Shown: in pieces, positions 12,158 through 22,610 of the stretch
Layout of the letters: each line of letters opens with the position of its first letter
Position numbering within the stretch: position 1 is the first letter of the stretch
Assembly: GCF_963576545.1 (NCBI RefSeq)
Contig: NC_083649.1
Span: forward strand, 219,501-283,500
From: Limanda limanda
Taxonomy: Eukaryota > Chordata > Actinopteri > Pleuronectiformes > Pleuronectidae
DNA length: 64,000 nt
Direction: 5' to 3'
Translations under genes and position numbers: made by a program
Notes under the pieces: model-generated
What the model saw: only the letters and a program-made list of their open reading frames with translations
Told to the model about the DNA's origin: nothing
The model's database searches: none

Positions 12158-12438
12158 AGTTAACTATGACATAAATGCGATTAATCATGATTAAATATTT
12201 TAATCGTTTGACAGCACTAATATAAATATATTCTATAAACTGTAGATACACATCAACTAAATAGTATTAATGTACCAGGTATTATAGTTGTCTTAAGGGA
12301 GGAATTGATCAGTGAATTAGTTATTCATTGATTCAGTGACTCATTTATTGATGAATGAAATAAGCAAATCACTGGAGCACTGTAAAGTGTAAAGTGTAAA
12401 GTCCAGCAGGAAGTGACGGCAGCTTCCTGTGGTTTCAG

Positions 12439-12511
12439 GAGGAGTTACTACGCAGCCAACTGGGCCAGCTTCACCTTCAACAGCCTGCTCAGCTGGATCC
12501 AGCAGCACCAG
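12439..12511 (+). CDS. chm: chm exon 3 (Rab escort protein)
   Basis: A 73-bp exon between GGTTTCAG and CAG|GTGAGC; human CHM exon 3 (c.117-189) is also 73 bp. It enters with one base of a split codon and encodes RSYYAANWASFTFNSLLSW plus IQQHQ. Human CHM has RSYYGGNWASFSF in the same place, so the usually conserved YYGG has become YYAA here. It belongs to the conserved GDI/REP N-terminal domain that binds the Rab globular domain. It needs an exon 2 to be in frame with exon 1 (exon 1 leaves one base, this exon needs two), and none was found. Confidence 0.85.
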
Positions 12512-12597
12512 GTGAGCACGCGTCTGATTGGCTGCTGATTTACTGCAGGAAGTGATGTCAGAAGTCTTGTGAATGATGCAACCTGTGTGTGTGGTAG

Positions 12598-12705
12598 GAG
12601 GAGTCTCAGTCCGAGCCGCTCCAGGATTGGTCCAGCCTGGTGGAGGAAGAGGAAGAGCTGATCTACCTGTGTAGCTCTGACTCCGCCTCCGTCACTAACC
12701 TGCAG
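12598..12705 (+). CDS. chm: chm exon 4, 3' end apparently disrupted
   Basis: After an 86-bp intron ending GTGGTAG, the frame encodes 36 codons, including EPLQDWSSLVEEEEELIYL and ending SVTNLQ. This corresponds to the human region around SPVWQDQILENEEAIALS. The next bases, GTTTTG, are a weak donor. The reading frame actually continues as VLCFTH, similar to human VEVFCYAS, to about 12721, where a dispersed repeat beginning CATAGACTGTATAT starts. Human exon 4 is 125 bp, which would end at about 12722. The natural 3' end and donor may therefore have been lost to the repeat. Functional status uncertain. Confidence 0.75.
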
Positions 12706-12719
12706 GTTTTGTGTTTTAC

Positions 12720-12967
12720 CCATAGACTGTATATATAAATGGACGGAGGGTCCGTGACGTCACTCCTTAGTTTCTGCAGAGGGTGAATGAGGCTAGTAGG
12801 AGGCGTTCCCCCGGCGCCATCTTGCCGGTGCTTACTCCTCCTCGTTCCTGGCTAATCAATCAATGGGCAAGGACGAGAAGCGCGAGTGAAGACTCACAGC
12901 TGAGCGACGCCAGCAGAGATCTAGTTGCCTGATAAGCTCAGGATACGGCTAACCGGTTACCCGCGAC
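12720..12967 (+). repeat. Dispersed repeat fragment, left side of hAT-1
   Basis: It begins CATAGACTGTATATATAAAT, a motif I recognise as recurring in teleost genomes, and contains a GGCGCCATCTTGCC block. hAT-1 inserted into it; the interrupted sequence resumes at 41954 after the target duplication. Superfamily not assigned. Confidence 0.5.
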
Positions 12968-13238
12968 CAGTGTTGGGGAGTAACGGAATACATGTACCGG
13001 CGTTACGTATTTAGAATATAAATTATGAGTAACTGTACTCCGCTACAGTTACAATTTAAATAGATGGTATTCAGAATACAGTTACATTGTTGAAATCAAT
13101 GGATTACATGACGGTACTTCTCTGTTCCACAAGTTTATTCACTCTCTTAAAAAAAATTAAGGCAACGTGATGCATTTCCCAGAAGCCCCAACGTTAAAAC
13201 AAATGAAAATGAGCTATATGCGCAATCAGTAGCTGCTA

Positions 13239-13449
13239 ATGGAGTCGGAAGAGGAGCCGGTGCCAGAGCCGGCACAACAGAGCCAGGGCAGGAATGCTTT
13301 TCTATCCTGGAAATTCAAACAGCATTTCACGTTTAACAAAGAGAAGGGAGGACGTAATTTAACTGTGCAGTGCAACCTCTGCTTGCCAGCAACCAACCCT
13401 CCTTTCAGCATCCAAAGACTCCACCTCCAACCTGAAGAAGCATTTTAAA
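13239..13449 (+). pseudogene. hAT-1 transposase exon 1 (BED finger)
   Basis: ATG at 13239 starts an acidic leader, then FLSWKFKQHFTFNKEKGG and QCNLCLPAT, the first cysteines of a BED zinc finger. After a one-base frame change near 13400 the second frame supplies SASKDSTSNLKKHFK with the closing histidine. A GTAAGA donor follows at 13450. The BED finger binds the transposon ends. The frameshift makes it non-functional as it stands. Confidence 0.8.
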
Positions 13450-14337
13450 GTAAGATTATTTTTTAATTAGCCAAGGGTAGTCATCTGCTGCAGTTTTATT
13501 GGTCACCTTGCTATTTTATAGTTGTATCAGCCAGATGTGCGACTTTACATTCTCCTATGTGCTGATTTACGAGCCACGGAGCCGTTGAAAGACTCTGATT
13601 ATACCTGTTTGACATGCTAGCTAACGTTAGCTAAAATTAGCTCCGTTAGCTTGAACTGCAGTTCGATTTTTGCCGTATGCAGTTCGGGACTATCAATACG
13701 AACATGTATCTGCGAGGTTGAGGTACTTGTTAGTAGCGCTACTGTGGAAGCTTTTATATGTTTAAATGCGTCCACATACTTTTAGTTGCATGTATGCATG
13801 CTCCTGTTGTTATAGCAAACTCATACCCCTTGGCTAGCAAAATGGGTTCAGGATACATTTTCAACCGCGTTCTTATCTGCACTTGAAATGAAACCATCAC
13901 CAATTCCGAGATGTTATGATTTTTCTATTATCTCTATCTACATATTAATGTACAGTCAATTACAGTTAGCCTACTGTCTTCAGTTAGGCTACTGTCTTCA
14001 ACATGTTTCCATAAATGCCAAGTCCTCCTATGTACTATAGTGCTACTGTGTAGTTCTACTGTGAAATATATAGGCCATGATGTGGTAACATGGTATGTTG
14101 AATAGCCTAGGTAGTAGTAGTAGACTTCACATATTACATTTAAAACAGATGATTATTATGTGAGTGAGTAGGCAATGCATAATGATTACTGTGAAGTGTA
14201 ATGACACCATCAGCACCTCTAGGACATTTTATTTTGCCTACACATGTATAGGCCTACAAGTAGTCCTCTTTATTCTTGGCAGCATAAACAATTTCAGTGT
14301 TATTAATTTGTGGTCTTTCTGTCTTTGTTTATTTTAG
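13450..14337 (+). other. hAT-1 intron
   Basis: Sequence between the GTAAGA donor at 13450 and the TTTTAG acceptor at 14332-14337. No other element or gene was recognised in it; it is AT-rich with scattered short TAG runs. Confidence 0.6.
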
Positions 14338-14964
14338 AGGAAGCATTCCAGTGTCTTTGAAAGAGCAGAGATGGCATCAGATGATGGTGGTGAACGAAGT
14401 GCCAGGCCCACCACACCTCCGCTCAAACAGACAAAACTCAGCACGCAGCAATCCCCCAAAGGAAAGTAAACTCCCTGGTTCTCGAGTTCATAATTGCAGA
14501 TGTGCAGCCCTTTTCATTAGTGGAGAATGCCCATTTCCGTAAGAGGATCGAAGGAATGAGTGGGGGTAGGACACCTATGTGCAGAAAAACATTGATGCTG
14601 CGCATTGAAAAGGGATCTCAAAATATGAAGGAGGCACTTACTGAAACTCTTCAGGATGTTCAAACCGTGTGCACAACAGCAGATATATGGACGGCTCATC
14701 ATAAGAGTTTCATGGGAATTACGTGTCACTGGATTGAGCCAGAGACATTGGATCGAAAGTCTGCTGCATTGGCATGTGAAAGGATAAGGGGCCGCCACAC
14801 CTATGACGTCATTGCTGCAAAAATTTGTCAGATTCATGCAGAATTCCAGATCCAAGGCAAAGTCAGTGCCACAGTCACTGACAATGGTAGCAATTTCATT
14901 AAGGCATTCAGTGAATATGGAGGGTGTGAAATGGATGATGATATGGATAAAGGCCAATTTATGC
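14338..14964 (+). pseudogene. hAT-1 transposase, exon 2 first part
   Basis: Begins RKHSSVFERAE after the acceptor. A frame change near 14458 leads to VNSLVLEFIIADVQPFSLVE and then to the catalytic core with TTADIWTAHHKSFMGIT (first Asp) and TVTDNGSNFIKAFSEYG (second Asp region). The frame is cut at about 14964 by an inserted TIR element and resumes at 21501. These are hAT RNase H-like fold residues; the protein would have cut and pasted hAT-1. Confidence 0.85.
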
Positions 14965-15384
14965 TTCTACGTCTTTTCTATTACGGACAGATAAGACCGC
15001 CCTATCCGTCGTGGAACGCCCTCTCCGAGCGCCTCGGACAGCTTTTCGTACACCTCTGATTTTTCTAACTCTCTGTCTTCATGTCGGAGAGCCCACGGAC
15101 AGCTCTTGGCTGTGATTGGTCTGTGAACGACATCATTTCCCTACGACGTCATTTCCCTACGACGTCATTTCCGGACCTCAAACTTCCTGTTTACTTCCCT
15201 GTAGCATCAAACCCAACACAACTACGATTCTACGATTAATGTGACGTGTGTGTTAAGCCAGCGGAGTTGTCCGGCTGACGGTGGCTCGTTAGAGCACTGA
15301 GGGCATGTGTGCACGGCAGTGTTAATTTTGGCAGCTATTTTTGATTTAGTCTTAGTCTTTTGACGAAAATGCATATTAGTTTTA

Positions 15385-15515
15385 GTCTAGTTTTAGTCAT
15401 TTTTATCCTTCTTAGTTTTAGTCTAGTTTTAGTCGACGAAAACAAATTACATTTTAGTCTAGTTTTAGTCGACGAAAACAAATTACATTTTAGTCTAGTT
15501 TTAGTCACATTTAAT
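15385..15515 (-). repeat. hAT-2 subterminal tandem repeats
   Basis: Repeated TAGTCTAGTTTTAGTC units, two of them followed by GACGAAAACAAATTACATTT, with a period of about 36 bp. Motifs related to GACGAAAA/TTTTCGTC occur in the opposite subterminal region (20720-20865). Clustered short motifs inside both ends are typical transposase-binding sites in hAT elements; their role here is inferred. Confidence 0.7.
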
Positions 15516-16127
15516 AGCCACATTTAACTCCCTTTCTTCCCTTCTCAGGCCCAGGGACCCCCTGTGTTGTGTCTACAACTACATAATAGTTTAGCTTTCA
15601 ATACTTAGGTTGTCCATTAGATATCCCTCCTACCATAGGTCTATAGGATGTGATGTATGCAGGAGGAAGGGATGAGTTATCTAACACATAAATGGGCAAA
15701 TCTCTATGTCTGTATCTCCGTTTCCAATAAAAAGAAACAAAACAGTCTTTCTTTGTCTACAGTCGGTCTATTTATTTTCTGACATAAAACATAACACATA
15801 TTAATATAAAACACATATCTCAAACTTTTAACAGAGATTGCGTGTGCTTGAACAGCGTTTATATTTGTGAGTGACTGTGTGCGTACACAAAATAAGTTGT
15901 GTGTGCGCTTGAGTATGTGTGTGTGCACGATGCTTGTTTGTGTACGTGTGCATGGATGTGTGTGAGACATAAACAGAACAGTGTAACAACTTAAAACACA
16001 CGCTTTAACAATCAGATAAGGCAGTCTCAACAGCAACATGAACCCCCCACCTCGAGTCAGCAGAATGAGGCTACTGATCTCTGTTCAGTTTGAGGAAAGC
16101 ACTTCTCTCCTTTAAATGAGCCTTGCT

Positions 16128-17156
16128 CTATTTCATGACACGAGTGAGGTCGCCTGTTACACTAAAAACGCGCTCTGCAAATGCTTGAGAGGCTGGCATT
16201 GCCAGAAGGTCATAGGCAAATGGTTTTAGGGTCTGGTACACAGTAGAACCCTGTGCAGCCCAAAAGTCAATAGCACTCTCTTCGTGTATGGGCTGAGAAA
16301 GCTGCTCCTTGAACTTTTGTAGCTCTTGCCGGACACAGGGCTTTGGTCTTCTTAATGGCCGGCTTGTACTTGCTTTTGAGAGGAATCGAAATCTGGGACG
16401 CTTTGAAGGTGGGGCTGTCTCTGGTGCCTCCCTTCTCTCTTCTTCCTCCTCATGGTCATCATCCTCCTCCTCCTCCTGTGGTGATAGAGTTTGAGCAATG
16501 TATTCTTCTGCTCTTCTCAGAAGCTCGAAGCTTGAATTTGCATGTCCTCATTTTGAATGAGGGTTTCAGGTGAAACAGTCGGATCCAGGAAGCATGCAGC
16601 AGTGGCAAGGGGTGAGAACTTTGAATCACTGGGATCAAGGAAGCAGCTGAAGCGCTTCTCTATGTTGGCCATCATTTTTTTTGCCAGGTGAGCTAGGTCC
16701 CTGTAGGCAGTGCCCTGGGGAAACTGGGACAGGTGAGCACTCAGGTCCAAGAGGGCAGGCACCACCAGGGATAGGGACATGGTGTCACTCTGTAGCATCT
16801 TGGTATGCTCTGCGAAGGGGAGGAGCAGGTCTCTGAGAGCAGCCAGCTTCTGCCACTCACTGGGCAGGAGACAGTCCCAGTCCATCCCATCAGCAAACTG
16901 TACAAGTGAGTCCTTTACTTCCAGAAGGCGGGAGATCATCTGGTATGAGCTGGACCATCTAGTGAGGCAGTCTTTGACCAGAGTAAGTCCACACAGCTGG
17001 AGCAGTCGCTCAGTTGCTACAGATGACTTGCGGAATAGCCTGACAAGTCCTCTTACTTTGTCAAAGAGTCTTTTAATACTTTGTTCCTTGTGGATCAATT
17101 TCACCACGAGTTGCAGCGTATGTACCACACAGGGTGTCCTCTTTATGGCTCCGTAC
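16128..17156 (-). pseudogene. hAT-2 transposase exon 3
   Basis: After a TATCTAG acceptor the minus strand encodes CVVHTLQLVVKLIHKEQ, LTRWSSSYQMISRLLEVKD (conserved hAT RW motif) and KRFSCFLDPSDSKFSPLA, then after one frame change LLRRAEEYIAQTLS, an acidic run and FAERVFSVTGDLTR, the C-terminal dimerisation motif. A TAG at 16128-16130 ends it a few residues short; KAHLKERSAFLKLN follows in frame. One frameshift and one nonsense codon are the only obvious defects, so it is a fairly young copy. Confidence 0.85.
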
Positions 17157-17371
17157 CTAGATAAGACAGACAGACAAACATAGAGAGAAGACAGGCAGTT
17201 TATTAATCATCCAAGGGAAATTAAATTGCCATGAGTAACACAATGCAATCACACTATGCAATGTATTAACACACATCATCATAACGCCATAGATAAATAA
17301 CCAAATATAGCTCAATGACAGACATTATATCTAGCCTCCTACTAAAACAGCTACAAACTAAAACAATTTAC

Positions 17372-18016
17372 CTTTGCTCTTCTTCACACTCCTCAGATTC
17401 TTCATCACTGTTGTGGACTTCCTCATCGTCAGAGCTGGGCTCATCATCCTCTTCATTTTTGAAGGCTGCAACCATGTTGCTCCCGTTATCAGTTATTACC
17501 GTCAGAATTTGTTCTTTGCGTATTCCCCAGTCCTCTGTGCATTTGTCAACACATGTTTTAATACAGTCTGCAGTGTGTGGGTGGGAGACCTGCTCAAGCC
17601 TCAGCAGTATGTGGTTTGCCCTTTTTTGCTGAGTGCAATAATAACATGCACTTATGGCCAGGAATGATGCTGTGAGCCCTTTTTTTGTCCATATGTCAAG
17701 CTCAATCGTGATTTTGCGTGCTGTGGAAATTCTGTCTTGAAATTTCTCCCTTTCGGCAATGTAAAATTTCTCAACTAAATTTGTAATCTTTGCTTTTTTG
17801 GGTATGGTCAACCTCTTGTCCATGGTCTGCATCATTTGGACAAAATCTTCATCCTCAACCGAACGGGCAGGTAGACCAGTGCGTCCAATCCTCTTCTTTA
17901 ATGTGTTGTTCGGCTGAGTCGGCTTTATATTTTAATTGTGAGGAGAAGAAAGCTTGAATAGAGGTCCCCATCCTCTCTGAATTAGGCTGCTGTTTTTCTG
18001 GTCTTGTGTCTGGGAT
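17372..18016 (-). pseudogene. hAT-2 transposase exon 2
   Basis: Minus-strand exon from acceptor CCACCTAG to donor GTAAAT. It has SIQAFFSSQLKYKADSAEQ, then (after a frame change around 17890) KITIELDIWTKKGLTASFLA with the first catalytic Asp and ILTVITDNGSNMVAAFKNEE with the second, and a Glu/Asp/Ser-rich tail. The order matches ZBED-type hAT transposases. Confidence 0.85.
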
Positions 18017-18376
18017 CTAGGTGGGAAAAAATGTGGATACCATTAGTCTCTAGGATATATACAGATCTACTAGTATATGTCTACAGCTGAATTCCAATTG
18101 ATTAAATGCAAATAATCAATTTACAGCAATGCTTAATTAACAGTGTTATCATTAAAATATAAGAGAATATCAAGACTAGATTTTAAAGATTTAAATTATG
18201 TAATAGCACAATACAACGACTAGTACCTGCCCTTAGAGCTAAATCAACCACATATCCTCCATAAGAATTGCTGTTAATAACCAACTGATTTAGCTAGACG
18301 GCTAGATTTGACAGTGGAGAGTGGGGTTGGGGAAATGTTGATGTATGGGATTTTTTTAAATAGGGTGTTTATATTA

Positions 18377-19949
18377 CACCGCGTTCCACATTATTATGCA
18401 GATTACACTTTGCTCAGATTTTCCTAAATAGTAATGCACAGCCAGTCAGTATATTTTTCAAGTCATCAACTGTTAGAGTATAATTAAAATTTTATTGAAC
18501 AAACCTCCCAATGATAACAGTATTTTTTTTTTAAATAAAAAACTCAAAATGCAGTGTTCCAAATTATTATGCAGTCTCTGAGTTTCTGAGTTTCAAGATA
18601 TTTTATAGGTTGTAAAGAACTAAAAATTGTCATTTGTTGAATTTGCAGCATTAAGAGGTCATATTTACTGAAATCAAAAAAAGGTTTTAATCAAAAACAT
18701 CTTAACAGGTCAAGTTACATGTCAACATAGGACCCCTTCTTTGATATCACCTTCACAATTCTTGCATCCATTGAACTTGTGAGTTCTTTGATAGTTTCTG
18801 CTTTAATGTCTTTGCAGGATGCCATAATAGCCTCCCAGAGCACCTGCTTGGATGTGAACTGCCTTCCACCCACATAGATATTTTGCTTGATGATGCTCCA
18901 AAGGTTCTCAATAGGGTTAAGGTCAGGGGAAGATGGGGGCCACACCATGAGTTTCTCTCCTTTTATGCCCATAGCAGCCAATGCCCCAGAGGTATTCTTT
19001 GCAGCATGACATGGTGCATTGTCATGCATGAATATGATTTTGCTTTGGAACGCACGGTTCTTCTTTTTGTACCACGGAAGAAAGTGGTCAGTCAGAAACT
19101 CTACGTACGTTGCCGGGGTCATTTTCACACAGTCAGGGACCCTGAAGGGGCCGACCAGCTCTCTCCCCATTGATTCTGGCCCAAAACATGACTCTGCCAC
19201 CTCCTTGTTGATGTCTGAGCCTTGTTGGGACATGGTGGCCATTCACCAACCATCCTCTACTCCATCCATCAGGACCATCAAGGGTGGCACGGCACTCATC
19301 CGTAAACAAAAAAGTTTGGAACTTAGTCTTTATGTAGTCCTGAGCGCACTGCAACCTTTTTTGCTTAAGAGCTTGGTTTAGAGGAACGAATAACAGGTTT
19401 AAGGACACTTGCAAACCTCTTGAGCATCCTTCATCTTGAAGTTTGCAAGACTCCAGAGGCACCAGCGGCTTCAAACACCTGTTTGCTGCTATTCAATGGC
19501 ATTTTAGTGTCTGCTCTCCTAACCCTACGCATTTGTTTGGCAGAAATCTTCCTTATTTTGCCTTTGTCTGAACGAACCCGCTTGTGCTGTGAATCAGTGA
19601 CAAATCGACCATCCGATGATCATGCGTAATTCTTTTGGAAATATCCAATGTTGTGATACCTTGACCAAGGAGTTGCACTATTTGCTGCTTTTCAGCAGCA
19701 GAGAGATACCTTTTCTTTTCCATTTTGCCTGAAACATGTAGCTTGCTTAATAATGTGGAACATCTTTCTTAAGTAGTTTTCCTTTGATTGGGCTCACCTG
19801 GCAAACTAATTATCACAGGTGTCTGAGATTGATTTCAATAATCCAAATAGCCCTGAGACACAATACCATCCATGAGTTTAATTCAAAAACTAAAAAATGA
19901 ATGTTTTTGACCCTTATATCCAATTTGCATAATAATGTGGAACGCGGTG
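18377..19949 (-). mobile_element. Tc1-type transposon in hAT-2 intron
   Basis: Inverted ends CACCGCGTTCCACATTATTA at both sides (right side as reverse complement), with TA on each side (18375-18376 and 19950-19951). 1573 bp, matching the usual Tc1 size. A single transposase, frameshifted, is on the minus strand. It sits between exons 1 and 2 of the hAT-2 transposase, so it arrived after hAT-2. Confidence 0.93.
18715..19735 (-). pseudogene. Tc1 transposase, frameshifted
   Basis: The N-terminus (from about 19722) reads MEKKRYLSAAEKQQIVQLLV, the start of the DNA-binding region. A middle frame (19133-19474) has LFTDECRATLDGPDGWSRGW with the first catalytic Asp. The C-terminal frame (18715-19242) has FMHDNAPCHAAKNT (second Asp) and PPSSPDLNPIENLW (the Glu of DDE). 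Frame breaks near 19650-19480 and 19200 prevent a full product. The family cuts at TA dinucleotides. Confidence 0.88.
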
Positions 19950-20276
19950 TAATTTGTCCGCCTTTGTTTGCGGGCACAAGTCCAGATAGTACGTGGGGGT
20001 GATGGTGTTTTGTGTCAATACACAATATTGTACGCAAACTATCTGGGTTTATTTCGTTTACATATATATTATTTCATATGTGGTGCGACCGATGACAAGA
20101 TTATCGGTCTTAGCAAATATTATTCGTTTATTGTAAATTGGTCGGGTGGCGAGCGCCCGAATAAAGCGTGGCGCGTCCACCCGTGCTCCTTAAATAACAG
20201 CGTAATAATGTTCCCCTGTTTTCCTAAACAAGGCGAACTGTTAAAAGTTATCATTGACAGTTAGTAGCGAACTTAC

Positions 20277-20486
20277 CGTTGCATGAACTGCAGGATGGTG
20301 GGCTTTCAGGTGCCTTTTGAGGTTCGTCGTGTTCTTTCCGGTCATTTTAAAACCGCATGATTTTCCTCCCGTTGTTACGGTGCATTGGGTTTTCTTTTCC
20401 GTTTCAATATAATTGAAGTGTGTCCAAATATCCATTCTTTTTTTCCTTCCACTTCCAGACGCTTTCGGTTGTGCTTGAGCCATCAT
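20277..20486 (-). pseudogene. hAT-2 transposase exon 1 (BED finger)
   Basis: The minus-strand start region contains KKRMDIWTHFNYIETEKKTQ, then CTVTTGGKSCGF and NTTNLKRHLKAHH, a complete BED-type zinc finger (two Cys, two His), ending at a GTAAGT donor. This exon itself is open. Exons 2 and 3 follow across the Tc1-containing intron. Confidence 0.85.
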
Positions 20487-20875
20487 TCCAATGTTGAATC
20501 GGTCGTTACTCCGTTGAATCTGTCGTTACTCGTGTGGGACTGTGGGCTTCACCTGCAGGTCTCTGGGGATGTGTCTGGGGATATGTCTGGGGATATGTCT
20601 GGGCATGTCTGGAGATGGGAGTGCTGACGGCTACTGCCGGTAACATTCAACCAATGAGGTTAGGTGCATGCAAGTTTAGAAAAAAAAATGTATTGTGATT
20701 TAGTCAACTGCCAACATTTTCGTTTCGTCTCGTTAACGAAAATTAAAATAGATTTCGTCATAGTTTTTATTTTCATAGATCCTTTTTCGTTACGTCTTCG
20801 TCTCGTCTTCGTCATGGGAAAAGGGGCGTTAACGAATAGTTTTCGTTATCGTTATCGTCAACGAAATTAACACTG

Positions 20876-21486
20876 GTGCACGGTCACATACGGTTATAAC
20901 AAGTTTTCAAAACGGCGCTAGCAGGCTAGGCTAGCGGGCTAGCCACCATGCTAACTGCGGTGGAAACAGTGCAAGAACCCGCCGTCACGACTTTAATTCC
21001 ACTTCTATCATGACACTGTTTCTATAATACCGTCAGGTTAGAAGCAAACACTGGGTAGTAGTTAGTGCCGGGAGTCCCTGCTGACTGTGTGTGGAAGCTG
21101 GGGGGGGAGCTAGCTGGGAGGGGAGCTAGCTAGCTCCGTGTAGCCTCAAGCAGATTCAAGCTGTGGAATCAGCAACACAGTTCGGAAACAAGACCGGGGA
21201 ACCGCTGCGCTAAGAAATGATTACATCAGCATCTTGACCCGCTGGGTGTCACTTTATTTAGTTCTGTTAGTTGCCATGGTTCAGTGTGTGGGAGGCAGGC
21301 TGACAGAGGTAAACAGACACACGTGGACTTCTTCTTCCCAAAATACGGGTAGGCTTCTCTGAGCTCGTCTTCCGTTGCGCCACCTATGGGTTTGGCAGTG
21401 AATTTTTTTCGACGTACAGTGGTCGGACTAGTAAAAATCAAAAAGACTCTTCGCCCTCCGTCGAGCCCTCTCCGAGAAACGGATAC
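20876..21486. other. Right-hand flank of the TIR element
   Basis: Non-coding sequence of the element that hosts hAT-2. It includes short GCTAGC-rich runs (20930-20945 and 21105-21145). No protein domain was recognised. Confidence 0.45.
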
Positions 21487-21500
21487 GTAGAAGTATATAA

Positions 21501-21716
21501 GAGCCTTAACACAGATGATGTGCAGTTTGCTGATGTCTCTGCAGTTCTTCAGGAGGAGCAAGAGGAAGAGGAGCTATATTTTTTTTGCCACCTCACCATC
21601 GGTGCATGCGCATACTTTGAATCTTGTTGCCATGACTGATCTTGACAAAGTTGCCTATCAGGGTGTTTCTCGAAAATTATACAGAAGTGCAATGTCAAAA
21701 TGTGCTGCAATCTGGA
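21501..21716 (+). pseudogene. hAT-1 transposase, continued
   Basis: The frame resumes as TDDVQFADVSAVLQEEQEEE, LPPH (next frame) and ILLNLVAMTDLDKVAYQGVS, then KCAAIWN, where the L2 insertion starts. The text joins to KAPRSSVTAYAIEE at 32054, showing that about 10.3 kb of later DNA has been inserted in one codon region. Confidence 0.85.
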
Positions 21717-21814
21717 ATAATCAATCAATCAATCAATCAAGTTTTATTTGTATAGCCCACATTCACAAATCACAATTCGTCTCATAGGGCTTTAACATGG
21801 TGTGACATCCTCTG

Positions 21815-22557
21815 TGTGAAGGAGCGCACGGCGTCCGTCACGCCAGTAGGACACTGCCTGTTTACACGTGTGTGGCGGGGCGCCCGGCGCGGCAGTAGTA
21901 CACTGCCCGTTTAAACGTATAATTATGACTAATGTCAAGTGTATGTGTTGATGTTAAGTGTATGCGTTGCATGTTACCGTGGTTCAGTGTCGCGTCAGTG
22001 TTTGGGGAAGGCGAGCAGTCCGGAAATACGTGTAACCGGAAGTGAACCCGCATTTGGTTTAAGTTTGTTTAGGCTGTTATATGAATAGTGTGCTATGCCT
22101 TCAAGTAATAAGGGTGTTAAATATGTTACCGTGCATTGTTCCAGGCATGGAATTTAGTTTATTAGCTGTTAAAGCTTCTTGGTTTTTACGGACCTGGAAC
22201 ACCCCTGTGGAGAATGTTATATTGGTTTGTGCCAGGGGTGGGGGCGGGGTTAGATACCATTTAAGCCGGACCTTCACTAGGTGAAGGGAGCTGCGACTGA
22301 GAGGACGTGAGTCTGCCAGCTCCCAAGTGTACTGATATTGATATGGTAAACATTAGTTTGGGCCATTTTGCTTATTTGTTTTCTTATTTTCAAGTGTTTG
22401 GTTTTTTTCGCTCTTTTGTTTTATTTTATATTATATGTACTGCCTTGTAAGCTTTATTTTGGGAATAATAAATACCCTCTTACACCGGCATCTCTAAGTA
22501 CTCCTGAGAGTGATTTACACCTAGCTCAGCCGCTCATCGTCATACCTACCTTTAACA
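21815..22557 (+). repeat. gypsy 5' LTR
   Basis: Starts TGTGAAGGAGCGCACG and ends CCTTTAACA; 743 bp. It differs from the 3' LTR mainly by indels: an extra about 50 bp near 21840-21890, an extra piece near 21945-21960, and a missing block near 22036. Long stretches between are identical apart from single changes, so the insertion is not very old. Confidence 0.93.
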
Positions 22558-22559
22558 TT

Positions 22560-22579
22560 TGGTGGCAGTGGTGGGATCC
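22560..22579 (+). promoter_or_regulatory. Primer binding site, tRNA-Leu type
   Basis: TGGTGGCAGTGGTGGGATCC starts two bases after the LTR. It is complementary to the CCA end of vertebrate tRNA-Leu (ending in ATCCCACCGCTGCCA), with one mismatch in the first 18. The tRNA sequence is recalled from memory. Confidence 0.75.
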
Positions 22580-22610
22580 AGTGGCCAGGAGCGGATCTCA
22601 GTGAGAAGAG

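Larger units (their letters stand above)
10729..12219. mobile_element. hAT-3 with 8-bp TSD and captured host DNA
   Basis: Termini TAGTGCTGTCA at 10729 and TTTGACAGCACTA ending at 12219 lie between exact 8-bp duplications ATATAAAT (10721-10728 and 12220-12227). Subterminal TTAATCG/GATTAA motifs are typical of this hAT family. No transposase is present. The internal part has an unusual composite structure: a first copy of the 3' subterminal sequence (about 11690-11722), a reversed copy of chm exon/intron sequence, a copy of X-derived sequence, and then a second, complete 3' end. Confidence 0.88.
15317..20875 (-). mobile_element. hAT-2, near-complete, with perfect 8-bp TSD
   Basis: Ends CAGTGTTAATTTT (15317) and GAAATTAACACTG (to 20875) are inverted hAT termini. 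GTGCACGG flanks both sides exactly (15309-15316 and 20876-20883). A three-exon BED/hAT transposase is encoded on the minus strand (20277-20486, 17372-18016, 16128-17156). A Tc1 lies in the first intron. Subterminal tandem repeats (TTTTAGTC plus GACGAAAACA) occur near both ends. Confidence 0.93.
14965..21500. mobile_element. TIR element interrupting hAT-1 (unclassified, non-autonomous)
   Basis: Left end CTTCTACGTC at about 14971 and right end ACGTAGAAG at about 21487-21495 form short inverted termini, and the hAT-1 coding sequence continues on both sides. The flanks share GGAGAGGGC/GCCCTCTCCGAG-type subterminal sequence (14997-15040 and 21460-21480). Apart from the nested hAT-2 (15317-20875) it holds only about 1 kb of non-coding DNA. 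I could not fix the target duplication; PIF/Harbinger-like is possible but unproven. Confidence 0.55.

Noticed and set aside
15335..15523. Small Lys/Thr/Arg-Leu repeat protein
   Set aside because: Translation of hAT-2 subterminal tandem repeats.
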